The position numbers and the translations under genes were made by a program. Below the pieces are notes generated by a model. The model saw only the letters and a program-made list of their open reading frames with translations. It searched no databases and was not told the origin of the DNA. Positions 9,884 to 22,052 of a stretch of 64,000 bases of DNA are shown here, piece by piece. Origin of the DNA: Saksenaea vasiformis B4078 (taxonomy: Eukaryota > Mucoromycota > Mucoromycetes > Mucorales > Saksenaeaceae); NCBI GenBank assembly GCA_000697055.1, contig JNDT01002330.1:54747-118746 (forward strand), given 5' to 3'. Each line of letters begins with the position of its first letter. Within the stretch, counting starts at the first letter, position 1.

Positions 9884-12800
9884 TAAGACGAAGAAAGGTT
9901 TATTCCGGAGCTGTTGGAAATGTCAATTACGGCTGTCAGAAATAATGTTACGAGTCACTGGTCCTAATGGCATCAAAGACCTTTTACTTGCGCAAATGGA
10001 TGTCATTACCCGCTTTTATCTCCAATGATTGAAAAAAAAACGGAAAGAGAATGATGAAAAAGATATCGATACATGCAGTACAATAATAAGCAATGACTAA
10101 GGTACAATGATCTGCTCACCAGGCACTCTGCTGTGTCCGGTCTCTTATGTCTGCTTATCATCTGCCTCTACCACCAACAATCTTAACAAAGTTCTCTCGA
10201 TTAATCTCATGGTGCTTTCTTCCTTATATTGGCTGGGTACAACCAATAAGAGAAAACAAGATGATCACAGAGGTCGTTATTGGAGGAAGAGAAAAAGACA
10301 CTACTCGATAAAAACACTAAATAAAATGTGTTATCTTTCATCATAGTGCTAGCTGCCACTTTAGCTTCGCTCAATAGCAATCGTTGTACGGGAAATAATA
10401 AAAAAAAGACAGAGAAGGAGCCAGTGAATAATATATCTTTTAATTGATAATGCTCGATCAGTGCCTTTCGGTGCTGAGAGAAGTTCACTCCAAAAAGTGC
10501 TTGGACCTCCGCTGCGCTCTGGTAAACAATTTTCGTTCGTTCATTTTCCCGTCCAGTATAGCAGACCGTTGAACGACTTGCAAATGTATGAAGTTCTAAA
10601 GAAACTCTAACTATTGCGGAGGAGTGCCTAACGGAGTGCCCCACGAAATTCTATTTCATTAATTAATGAAGCAGCATGATTTTTCCTCTTGAAAAAAGGA
10701 CGATGAATAATACTGCTTTATGAATGATAGCTTCACGAGAATAATAAAAAAAGGCCTTGCCACGAAAGGGTTACATCAGTGATGGATCTTGTATGATTTT
10801 GATCTACGACCAAGAAATCACTTGCTTAGGAAGAACTATAAACCTTGGCTATCACTTGTACTAAAGCGGATTTTCGTCACAGATGATTGAAGTGACCAGA
10901 TCTGCTTTATGTGTCTTGTGTTTGTCATCCTACTGCCCACCTTAACTAGCCTAGACAGCTGTTGGCTTGAATGGACAAAGACTGATGTAATCTGCTCCCT
11001 CTCATCTACAGTATTCTAACGTGAAGTGATAATTCATCTGTAAACTGGGCAATGAATGGCATGAAAATGGAAATCCAATAAGCAGTAAAGAAAGGAGTTT
11101 ACACGGTACATATACTCCAGGTTTCATTGCCTATAGCGTCAATATACTGCTAGAACAGGAAATTCGTCCTGGAGCATAATAGATGGGATAAAGTGGAGCA
11201 GTCTATTTCCCATAACCTCCTGCAAAGTCCATTTGAAAGAATAAATTCCATCGTTTGTCATTCAAATGCGACCGTGCTGTATTTCCATCAGACGCTGTTG
11301 TTTAAAAAAGAAAAAAAAGAGAGAGAGAGAGAGATCAACAACCACATTTCATGTTTATCGACTACATGGAGAAGCTCATCATCGACAGACACGGAGCACA
11401 TGCCGGAAGGATCAACACGTGGCAAACCCTAGACGTATAGTAGTAAGCCTACGGAGAGGCTGGCCTTTAGCCTTTTATCAATGGGCGTGCCCCGGACCAG
11501 GTTAAGGTTGCATTGATGCATATTCCTTATACCCTTGCGGATGGCGGGTTATTTTTAGTACTCCAACGGATTCCTTGGAAGAGAACATATTTCTCTCTCA
11601 CGTTGATCTTGTGAGTAACAGACATACAAATGTACCATGGCAAACATGCAGCACATACCGTGTAGACCTTACTAGAAAAACGCACTTACGGATGAATAGT
11701 CCTAGTTTTCTCATATTTGTTTTCGAAAGGTACCATAGCCAAGCCCAAACTGTAACAAATCGTTGTAACTTATTTATCAATTACATCATGTGCATCGAAG
11801 GAAACATTACTCCACCTCTATGTTTATGGTTAACATACAGGAGCTTTCGCATTAGAGAGTCTTCTATGTTATGTTTGCTATTGCTTCGCAGTAGCATGCT
11901 CGCTGATGCAACGAGAAGAAGAATATATATGTAACCTACGCTAAGAAACGAAGAACCTGTTTCTCCGCATTCCGAGATGCATTTCTACAGAATTCCCATT
12001 TTTGCTACAAATACAGGAGAGTGGGGAGAGGGAAAATAAAATAATGATCAAGTGGTCCATCGCAAATTGTTTATCTCGGCAACAAATAAAAAGAAAATGG
12101 TTGGCGCTTTACTATCGCTAAGAATATTTCTTGTCTTGAGCAAAAGAGCGTAACCGAGTCATTTAAGAGTAAAATCTGTTCATTTTTTTTTTTTTTGGCA
12201 GCAATCTCGGATGCCTTGTCGTAGGTCAACCCTAACTTTATTTGAAGCCTTCTTTACACTTTATACGAATGACCGTGGAATACCGAAGTTGAACCGAAGT
12301 TATGCGGTTTCATCGTTTCATACATAACAAAACAAACAAGCGCATCTGTTGTTGCACGCGCCTTTCCTTTTAAGTCGCCCGTGGGTTGCGTGCATCCATG
12401 TCATGTTTTAGTTATTGCCTAAAATACTAACATTCCACACAGAAGATCCCGATGATACTATTCGTCTGAGAACTGGTATGCCTGGCTTTCTCAAAAAAGA
12501 AAAAAAAAAGTCCTGTCTCATGGCCTAGGTTTAAAGTTGTATGAGATGACACATGTAGGCTGTCATGACCTTGCATAAAGTATCAGCTATCCAGCTTTGC
12601 ACATTAACATGGAAGATGTCGCTTATTTTCCTTGCATAGCGGCAATTCCCCTTGGCAAAGAGGAAAAAAAAAAGGTGTAAATAGTTCGTTCCCCCCTGTA
12701 CTGCAATCAACTACTCGTGCTTCTTCGATGATGCGTGCTTTTCAAAATTCACGAGAATCTCATTTCCAAAATCAGTAAAATACGAACTGGATAAACTACT

Positions 12801-13609
12801 CATTTCTGTATGGCATTATGCGTACCTCGATGTTAGGAAACAACAGCTAATCAATTGAATTCCAGAGCTTTCGAGCTCCGTGCTCAACTGTTCGGATACT
12901 ATGAAGGCGCCTGTATGGTACTCAATGCATTACATCCGTTTAACGGGACTACAAGACTACGCAAACATCCAGACTGCATCATTAATACTGTACATACATC
13001 AATACTCGCTAACAAGTATGTTTGACCAAAACATACATTAACTGTATTGCAGAGGATTCGCTATGTATTAGACAAGAAAGGAGTTTATGTTGGCAATAGT
13101 TGCTTATTCATAGCCTGAACTAGCTTTTATTAAAGGCAAAAAGTGCTAGAAAATGTTGAATGAATGTTTGCGGAGGGTCAAGCTTTCACCGTGGATCTAT
13201 TAAACTACAGAACCTGCATTCAACTAGGTCTGGTAGTGGGGATACTTGGATGTCATTTGGTGGTAGAGAAATGGCCTTTGACACAACTTTCATAACTGCG
13301 TCGGGGCATTGCGTTAACGTAGAGAGAACTTAGTTTCTTCTTCAGTGCAAAATGAATGACGAGCTAACGCGCTGTTATAGGCAAAAATCCATGTACTTTT
13401 CGTAGCGGTCATATTTTTGTGTTTTACGTTACAGACAATAAATTCCAGTTAAAATGATATCGTACACGGATGAAATGATGGTATGAAGGATGAAGTAGTT
13501 GTCTACGTAGGTGTGTTTTTTTCCAGCTTACATTTGCCAGTTACTGAAATGGTCTGTGTAGACGTCTAAGGAGATAGTTGTGTAATGCTTATCGCGTGGT
13601 GATGTACGA
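9884..13609. other. 3.7 kb gap without a recognisable gene
   Basis: I see only short chance-length ORFs. The longest, on the minus strand at 10207-10644 (145 codons), resembles nothing known to me. A GA microsatellite lies at 11319-11334 and a small CATTAATTAATG palindrome near 10660. Homopolymer A and T runs are frequent. Confidence 0.6.
11319..11334 (+). repeat. GA dinucleotide microsatellite
   Basis: About eight GA units follow an A-rich run, with no gene nearby. Confidence 0.9.
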
Positions 13610-14976
13610 TCAAGGGACCCTGCTAGAAACAGCAAGTGGAATTTGAGAGGCTTTCGCGGCGCGACGAGTTGGTTTCTTTTGCTTTGGTGATGGTACGTTG
13701 TAGGATTCTTCCTTGTCGATTTGTGCGACTTCAGAGGGTGGTGTCGGCGGCATTTTAGACGCGCTCGATCGACGACGTCGAACTTGGAACTCGGAAATCA
13801 CCGTGCCAGATTTCTGGGTTTTTCCTAACTCGGGCATAGACATAGAGGTGGGTCTGTGTTCTGGTGCTTTCCTGTTGAGAGGTCGCGCGGCTAATTCTGA
13901 TCCGCTTAGTCTTCGCTGAAAGATATCAGTGTAACCACATGGTGACAACGGCTTAGGGGTATCGGAGAGGGTTAAAATAGATTGCGGAGACGTTACTTTT
14001 GGACCGTTTGGTTTCCGAATGGCACGTTTCGTCGAGGTTGATGGATTTGGAACCGGAAGAGATAAATGCTTCGGTTTGGGCTTTGGGTTACTGCGTCCTC
14101 GACTTCTCGTTCTCGTCGAAGTAGATGCAGACGTTTGTATAGAAATTGACGTCTTGGGTACAGTCGTGCTGACAGACGTTTGTAGCTTGGCGATCTGGTT
14201 CGTCCTGCTGATTGACGTGAGAGAGGCTGGACGTGGTCTGCTACGAGGCTCTGTATTCTTTACTGGTCGTGTGGAGCGATCAGCAGGATCAGGGTTCAGG
14301 AAACCAAAGAAAGTCTGATTTGCTGTACGATCTGCAATTTCGTCCAGCTAAACACTACATTAACTACACAATGGCCCGCGTTTTCCTCGCTATCAACGCT
14401 TACCAAGGTATCAATGTATCTCTGTTCACCAACAATAAATGGTTTTTTCGAGACTTGCTCAAATTCGCACACAGCTTCGATTAACTCCTCATCCAGTCGA
14501 CACAATGTCGGGAAGCAGGTTTTACGCCATCTTTCTTCCTCGTTTAACTGGAAAGATGCTTGGAACAGCCTTCTCGGGTCTGAAGCTGTTTTCTCGAAAT
14601 CAATCATTTTCTGGGCAAAAAAAAAAAAAAAAGAATAGTTCAGCATTCGTTATCAGGCTATTTTCGGTTACCCGTATCAGTTCCTTCCGTTCTTTCATCA
14701 ATCTGGCAAGATTGGCACCGTCGTGTTGAATTCTTTGCAGGTACTTGATATGTTCATCAACGACGGCGCGAACTTCGTCCATCGTATTAACTAGCAGAAG
14801 AATGCATAAAATGAATAGATTGTATCAATGATTTTCTGACACATACGTTCATGAAGCCGGCTCATAAAATCGTCACGCTCGCGCTGAGTTAAAAGGCACT
14901 TGTCCCATAGGTTTTCTAATTTCACTCTAAACTATTGAATTGTGCAGAATTGTTTGAGCATTAGGAAATAGCAATT

Positions 14977-15010
<34 letters not shown>

Positions 15011-16469
15011 TTGTCAATATATTCTTCTGTCCTGGCTCGGACCACCGCCTTGAGTTTTTCAAAATCGGCGTGTAGCTTTTCGCGTTGTCGTCATTTAGAA
15101 ATCAATGCGGACAGCTCCAGTTTGTCGTACCTCATTTAAATATTCACTGTCCAAAGAATGACGGATAATACAGCGGTCTTTGTTGGGTATATTCAGCTCT
15201 TCCCATATGGTTCGGATGCCTTTTACGTATTTTGTATAGTACGGTAGTCGCATAGCATGTAGAGACTGCAGTGATTGCGCTTTCTGCTTCAATGTCTCGA
15301 CGAGTTCGGACGCAAGCGATAACGGGCTGTCCATGTTTTTGGAATAGTACACGTTTGCTATGGGTTTGCTCGCTAAAGGCTTTTCGTCGATTCTAATATC
15401 GATTGGCGTTTTCTCGAAAAGTCGTGACAATGCGACGTCTACTGGGTCGTCTTCCTTTGGCGTAATGTTCATGACTTTCCAATAATAATGGATCGCGCGC
15501 GTAGCCAATTCAAATTCATTCCGTCGAACCATCTATGGAAATGTGTTACGTTGTAATCAAAAATGGCAAATTACCTGAACCCGTGATAGATCACGCAAAG
15601 AACAGCTAATCTGTACAAAAAATGGTTAAGGTAAAGTAACAATATGGAATGAATATTTTGTGCTAAGACACTAGTTTTCTCAAAACGAACCAACTGCATA
15701 GTACTCCAACTCATATCGTTATTGTATTCCTAAAAAGTTTAGGATGCAGGTAATGTATAAGCGAAAAACGGAATATTAACAAAAAAAAAGATTGGGCGCA
15801 GTACCTCATATGGTTTGAATGGATTTACGTCTGTCAACTCTTTCACTAAGTCATCAATTTCCGACAGCCAGTCTTTGACATGGATACGTCGTTGTCGGAT
15901 TTCCTAATCCGCGAAGGCGCCAGTGAGAAAAAAAAAAAAGGAAGAGGGCATTCCTCAAGTGAAAGCGTTTGCAGATACATACATGAGCCAGTCTAGAGTC
16001 TAACATAAAAAGAGAGCGTTGTTTGGAAAATGAAGGGTTGAGATCCATATGGAACTGGGTAAATTCGGGAGCGTCTTCGCACAGCTGCGACTCCAGAACG
16101 CTTTCAAGAGGTACACCCAGTATCTCACATGCTTGTTCGATATTAGCCTTTCATGTAAAAAAGAAAAATAAGCGAAAAATCGATTAGCAAAAAGTGGATC
16201 AAAATCTCAATTTATGCAGGTTCTTTTTTTTTTTTTTTTACCATGATATCCTCGATATCAGCCGACAATAGTCTTTTCTGAAGTTCTTCATATTCGATAA
16301 CCTTATCTAGCTCGTATAACACATGCTAGGAAAAGAATGAGGATGTCGAACTGCGTCATGCCAGCTTCCTCACTTGTAACTTCTCATTCACAGTCGAAGA
16401 ATCCAATGGTGCGCCGAAAGAAGTCCATAGATTATATAGCTTTGAAATTTTAGCATCGAGACACTCCAT
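13610..16469 (-). CDS. ASE1: ASE1/PRC1/MAP65 family spindle-midzone microtubule bundler
   Basis: Ase1/PRC1 proteins cross-link antiparallel microtubules in the anaphase midzone. Twelve exons assemble in frame to 706 residues: 16469-16374, 16325-16242, 16147-15983, 15903-15805, 15729-15691, 15610-15575, 15532-15113, 15075-15010, 14931-14847, 14790-14672, 14610-14404 and 14314-13610. The N-terminus (LYNLWTSFGAP) and coiled-coil segments fit the dimerisation rod. The diagnostic spectrin-like block is FEKTASDPRRLF...SFQLNEEERWRK, followed by LIEAVCEFEQ and KKPFIVGEQRYIDTL. The C-terminal 235 residues are basic, Ser/Pro/Thr-rich and disordered, with RRRRSSASKMPPTPPSE, typical of the regulatory tail with CDK-type sites. 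No upstream in-frame ATG exists, which supports the start. The junction at 15112-15076 needs a 37-base intron and is the weakest point. Confidence 0.93.
14979..15007 (+). repeat. Poly-T tract (29 T) within an ASE1 intron
   Basis: The run lies in the intron between exons 8 and 9 of ASE1. On the sense strand it is a poly-A run directly after the GT donor. It is likely length-variable. Confidence 0.9.
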
Positions 16470-19338
16470 GACTAATTGCTCAGGCTGTGTCAATCAAAAA
16501 TGTATGGAATGAATGGGTTGGCTAAAAATGAAGAAGGAAGGGAGAGGGGAGACGCAAAAGGTAAAGAAATATATATAGTGTGACGAGGCGAAGTGTTTGA
16601 GGAAAGCTCACTCTCACAAAGCGCCCATCGCCTTTCTCCCAGCTGACGTCATGAAAAAGGAAATCTCTCCTCTACCTTTTGCCATTTACACATCCCCTTA
16701 TTTGTACGCCCCTCACGCAAGATTTAATTTGTATTATGGGCGAGTAAAGGAGGATGTCAAAATAATATTCCTTTCAACTTTTTGACAGCACTCTTGTTGA
16801 AAGGAAAACCAAAACGTGCTTCTACTGCATCAAAACGGTGCTACGCCAGACCGAATGCAGTTTATTGACTGCATCATGACACATAGCATTGTCTCAATAA
16901 AAATTATGACATTTTCCTTACCGTTACAACTGCTGCCTGTTTCTCGGTCACTCGCTTTGGCTTGACCTCGACTTATCCTTTTTCTCTAGGAAGGAGTGAC
17001 CTGACACGAGTCTATAACATGCATATTTGCTTCGTGAGCACGGTGATTTGGTAATAAAAAACAAATGAATACATGAGATATTGAGACGTCCTAGTTACCT
17101 TTTTTTTTTATGATTCCTATTTTTTCCTTCTTTATTCCCATTGTCTGACAGGAAAGTCCGATCATTACGCGCGAATAAAAAGTCATTATTAGCACTATGG
17201 TTTCCCACATGACCATCTGCCGTTTTTTAATGCAAATCATTTTAAAAGGAGCTATAACACTGCAGTAAGTAGTTTACATCTACCTATTTTTGTAATTAGA
17301 AAAGAGAATAATGATATCAACAACGAGCTGCCAAGTTTTTCAGTCAAATGAAAATTTTGTCGAGTTACGATCTCACTATGGCCTGGGAGCGCTTGTGGTC
17401 TTTTTCGTTTTCATATCACCTACATCCGCCGAGATTACTCAAAGCCTGGAGCTCTGTCCGTGCTACACCCTGTGTGAAGGTTCTCTATTTGTAGCAAAAA
17501 AGAAAGATACTACTACGACTAGATCAGTGAATAGCGATGGTCGATCTTAGCTCACCATTAAACATTTGATAATAAAGCACAATCAAAAATTTCTTTATTA
17601 GGCGTTCAATTCGACCTACTACGATTGAAGAAACGGTGGTATGCTATGCGTAAAGTAGGTAATACAGTCGTACCATCATTTATTGATCACATAACTGGAA
17701 TATCAGTAACAATTACCCCTTTTCACTCAAGGAACGTCCACTATTCTGGTTTCTGACACCAGTACTCCTTGAGAGACGTTCCACAAAACTGGGACGCACG
17801 CGCACTGTTTTGCCACAAAGATACGAGTCATGCTTCAACCACGAATACTGTTTGTTCGGTCGGTAGTGACGTTTGCATTCTTCTGATCTACAACTTAACA
17901 ACTTTTCTGCTTCATCAGCAATCAAGAATCCAATACTTAACAATGTATATATCTAGCCACGTCCTTGATCCAAAACTCTCCTGTCAAACTTTCCCCTTGT
18001 AAACCTTTTTACAATCCCTATCAAATGGTTGGAATTTTTCTCCAGAACGTGCCAAATTTTGTGCTTGTTGCCTAGCCATCCAGCGCCCTTCAATCATCAT
18101 TTGATAACTTGCCGTATTCCCCAGCATATATCCGGGTTAACTATTTAGCTTTCCGATACGTAAGGTTGATCGCATTGTACCTTTTTTCTTTAAAAAAAAT
18201 TCTTGTTTGGTTTAGTCGCTCATTTTCTAGGGCTGGCGCACGGGCGACATCTTTTCGTGCTATAAATTACAAAGTTCCGTTTCTTCACGCGTGCTGTTCG
18301 CTTGCTTAATCATATTACTCTTTTCATATGTTTCTTAACTCCCCTGCTTTCCTCCTAAAATTGGATCTGCTTCTCTCCTGAGAGATGTGGTCCTTGATAG
18401 TATAATTAAAAAACAAACAGGGAAAACCCTTTTCCTATCTCTAAAAATGTTTGTTCTCTATCAAACGTGCTAGCTCAACAATGTATTTCATAGAAGAGAT
18501 TGCATAAACGTCAATGAATCTAGGCTTTTGCGATTACAACCGTTTCAATTGCAGTGTGTGACTTTCCAGTTCTCTCCCTGTCCGTTATTAAACGTTAACA
18601 AAAGAGTAGCGAGGCTGTACTATCCGTGTATGCCTATTTATCTTTCGACGATCTATCCAATATAAAAGAAGAAGACCCTCGATCTCTCCGACCAAGATAA
18701 GCATTGTAAAAACAATCCTTGCATTTGCTATGTACATCGATTAATATCAACCACAGCACCGGCGTATTTGCATTTAGCTAACTGTATAATAACGGTGACA
18801 ACAGCCTACGTGATTTGGATAGAAAGAAATTTCCATATGCACTGGTTGCCCGCTCACGTCGAGTTCGAGTACAAGCTAAAGATGCATCTTCTGACTAATC
18901 CCTTAGCGAAACACTAAACTCCTCATAGATCGTGTAAGTTCTATTTCGGGATTGCTCTACGAACCAATGCGGGACCTAAGAACCCTTATAATCTTCGCCT
19001 TATGCGATGGATTGTCTATTATGTAAGATGATACGGACGGAATTCTATCCACCGAGTAGATTACCTATTGATTAAACGTTTTACACCACACAAACTCCTA
19101 AGCGGATATGCACTGTCGATGCTTATTTTCGTGCATATTTCGGTGGCGAACAAGAAGCATTATTACATCAATTTCGCTTGCATAAAAAGTTCAAAATATT
19201 TACTAAGAAGAAATGGAACACACTTCATGAATACGACAGCTATGATATTATACTTCTGCTTGAACTTGATAGCTAAAACTAATAACAATTCTTTGTTCTT
19301 TTCGCGCTCTAAATCATAAGAAATTTCCAACATCTGAA
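16470..19338. other. Gap upstream of ASE1 without a recognisable gene
   Basis: This should contain the ASE1 promoter; a TATATATA run lies near 16570, about 100 bases upstream of its start. The rest has only short ORFs (60-79 codons) on both strands and no family I recognise. No repeat copy was noticed. Confidence 0.55.
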
Positions 19339-19930
19339 TTTACAGCATGTCTTATATGAAATCGACCCTTGCAACTCTTGGCGTCTCGGGAAGAAAATGG
19401 ATGAGCAAAGTGATATGATCGAAAAGGCTATTGATTCGCAGGCTAACATAGACCAGTGGTTGAGCAAGCTTGGGGAGAAACTGGACTTGTTGGAGCAAGA
19501 TAGAGGAATGGTAACTACCTGTGAGGATGCGGAGTAAGGAGTGCAGACGGCGGGTAGCACCAGGGAACGGCCTATGTGCACCGTGCGTAACAAGAAGAAA
19601 GTTATCCATCTGACGATGGACATCTTGGAGTCATACATCTGCCGGGAGATCTGTGGTGGGGACGAAACGGCCTCGACTGGCATCATGATCGAGAGACTCG
19701 GACGATTCTGACCGACGTCGTAACCGACTTACGGATAGTCATGGTACTTCCACGACTTCACCATCCCTTGGAGTAAACTTCCGGCAGTACATCAAGAACT
19801 TTCTGTCTGTGAGTTCGAACTCTTCGCCGCGAAGTATCACATCCCGTTCAATGAGTGCAAGAAGTCGTGGTCAGCGAAGTGATTGCTGCAGCATAAATGG
19901 TGCAATTGTCAGCAGTATTACAAACGGCGT
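19339..19930 (+). pseudogene. Unrecognised coding relic, coiled-coil then conserved-looking block
   Basis: The first segment (ATG near 19398) reads MDEQSDMIEKAIDSQANIDQ and continues as a short amphipathic helix to a stop. A later segment contains HLTMDILESYICREICGGDE, and after a frame change WYFHDFTIPWSKLPAVHQEL through to HKWCNCQQYYKR. Frame changes and stops break these up, but residue composition and length suggest former coding DNA. I do not recognise the family. From memory, similar short ORFs are repetitive in Mucorales genomes, which I hold only loosely. Confidence 0.4.
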
Positions 19931-20343
19931 GTGTAGGTATAATATATTGGTCATTTGAAAAAATTGACGTAAGTTGTGTTAGGTGAATGTGGAGATGATG
20001 AAAAGGTTGGAAGGTAATATCTCCGACTGCAATGCAACACATGAATTACGAGCTGAATAAGAGTATGTAGCCCTGCTAGTACACTGGAAGACAATGGTAG
20101 TGAGCGTGGAGAGAGCTAGGTTTCAGCTGTGAAGAGACATACAATTAGTTATTGGAGGCTAAAAGCATATACGATGCTTCTTTCTATGATATTTTCTACC
20201 TTGAGATAATAAATTAATGCGAATGATCAACATCCAGAGGTGTTAATGGCTACTGTATTGTAACGATCTTGGGAGAAAAGTTCTTTTTCGCTATCCTTTG
20301 ATTCAAGCCTCCGTATTGGAAACAATACGGCAACGTGAAAGAT

Positions 20344-20745
20344 ACTAGATTTGAATAAGCACTTGCGTCAATTAGGCTTCCTCACACGTTCAAGTGGAAT
20401 AGCTTTGCATTTAAAAGTGATAAGCTTTGCGCAAGGAAGTAGTTCGTTTTCTTTGATCAAAGGAACAATTTTCGCCTGCACGTCCTGGCCTTTGCATCGA
20501 GGTGCTTCAGTGATGTTTTCCCAGTATCCCATCGGAAGGAGTAAAGATGTCTCGAGATAATGCGAGGTTTCATCCTGAATGATCCGTATTTAAAGGCACG
20601 CATGAATCGTTTTAGATTACTTCGCTCTGTCTTTCAAGAAGATATACTGATAATGATGTCAATTTGTCTACTGCTAACCGCATATTTCATCCTTTCCTCA
20701 GTGCAAACCCGGCTCTTGGTACTGTCAATTGCCGTTGCTGTTGTT
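20344..20745 (+). repeat. Dispersed repeat family, copy F (internal deletion)
   Basis: The copy starts at TACTAGATTTGAATAAG. It shares 'TCAGTGATG', 'CCCAGTATCCCATCGG', the box CGTATTTAAAGGCACGCATG near 20590 and 'AATGATGTCAATTTG' with the other copies. It then jumps to the 3' block GCATATTTCATCC...GCAAACCCGGCTCTTGG, so the middle and the terminal 60-70 bases are missing. Confidence 0.75.
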
Positions 20746-21319
20746 GTTGTAGACGACCAAACATCACATTGAAGCACCTAAGAGCGTATAACAGAATCAG
20801 TCTTCCGTTTTGAAAAAGGAACAGTAGTTTTCTTAATACATTTACCTTGTAAAAACGCTCGTTTTGTCTAAAGATCACACTGAGCATGGCTTTCTGACCA
20901 ATCATTAACCTGCGATGGTTGTTTATCACTTCTTCTTCATTCCCACGTTCCTCTTTTGTTTATTTATTTTTATTCGAAAACCAATGCCTTACTTTCTTCG
21001 CATAAGATTTAACAATTGGAATGTGAAAGACGCTACCAAACGCCATAAAGGAAAACAACGTGATGCTGACAAGTTGTCATGTCTGTACGTCTTTGCCCTA
21101 CGCAATAGTTCTTCATCAGAAGGCAGACATTGCTCCGCTGAATTCGATTATCCAGAAAGATTCTTAGCAAGACTAGTTCCGGGTCTTTTTTCACGAGAAT
21201 AGGCCTCATAACTGAGTCTCACGGCCTTTACCGTTTTGCCACTCTTGATAACCGATACCTCACAAGTTACCACTGCAGCTGGTTTTGGATGGTCCTAGTT
21301 CTCTGGTGATCGATCACAA
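20746..21319. other. Gap with no recognised gene
   Basis: Only short ORFs are present (for example a 95-codon frame at 20915-21202), with no family resemblance. It lies between a repeat copy and a coding relic and is probably decayed mobile DNA. Confidence 0.4.
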
Positions 21320-21830
21320 ATGAAGCCTGATCGGCTTACCTACGTGAGACCGTGCCATACAAAAAATTGTAAAGTCAAGCCGCCTTCAAAGCAAGGAAAG
21401 TCGAAACATTCCGATTTTGTAAGACTTGGGCTTGACTTGCGTGGGATGCTCAACAGCATGATGGATACGATTGAAGTCGAGGAAGCTATGGTGTCTGGGG
21501 ACCTTGTCGAAGGTAAGTTGATTAGAAACATAACCGCGGTAGCAATCTCATTTATTTTGTTATCTTCATTAGGATACCTGAAACCACGTATGCGATGGAT
21601 TGCAAGGCTCAAATCTATCGCACGATTCAACTTGGAGGCTGTAAACTTATGTCGGATCTATACGATCTTGCTGTCTTCCCTTTCCTGTTCGAGTGAATTT
21701 TGCAGGTGAGAACTTTCACTGCCGCCGTTGCCAACAACGTAGAAGCTGCGCAGCTCGAAAGGGGAAAAGGCAAACGAAAGAGCCATGCTGGGCATTCTTG
21801 GCGGTCACATGCTATGACGCATACAACAAA
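21320..21830 (+). pseudogene. Unrecognised coding relic (SDFVRLG... / CKLMSDLYDLAVFPF...)
   Basis: A first open segment from ATG 21320 contains SKHSDFVRLGLDLRGMLNSM and VSGDLVEG and ends at a plausible GT donor near 21513. After a probable short intron a second segment reads AMDCKAQIYRTIQLGGCKLM followed by SDLYDLAVFPFLFE. A stop and then a basic stretch follow. The two parts could be one former gene. I do not know the family; the style (short, repetitive, near transposon relics) suggests a mobile-element or multicopy gene. It lies about 230 bases from the transposase relic, so the two may have moved together. Confidence 0.4.
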
Positions 21831-22052
21831 GAAAAAGAGACCATCTCAACAGTATCCCAACTGACTTTCACCTTTGTATATCTGTCCTCTTCCCCTGTCC
21901 TTCGACTTGCAATATGGAAAACTTATCTAGTGTACTGTAGTTTAGCTTACTTTTGACTTCTGCCTTTACTTTAGGCGATCTGCTTTGATTCTTTCAATAA
22001 GTGTCCTTTTTTCTTTGGAGATCCAACGTTTGGCTTTTGAGTTGCCACAAGT

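Noticed and set aside
10207..10644. 145-codon minus ORF in a large gap
   Set aside because: Low-complexity Ser/Phe-rich end, no family resemblance, no supporting context.
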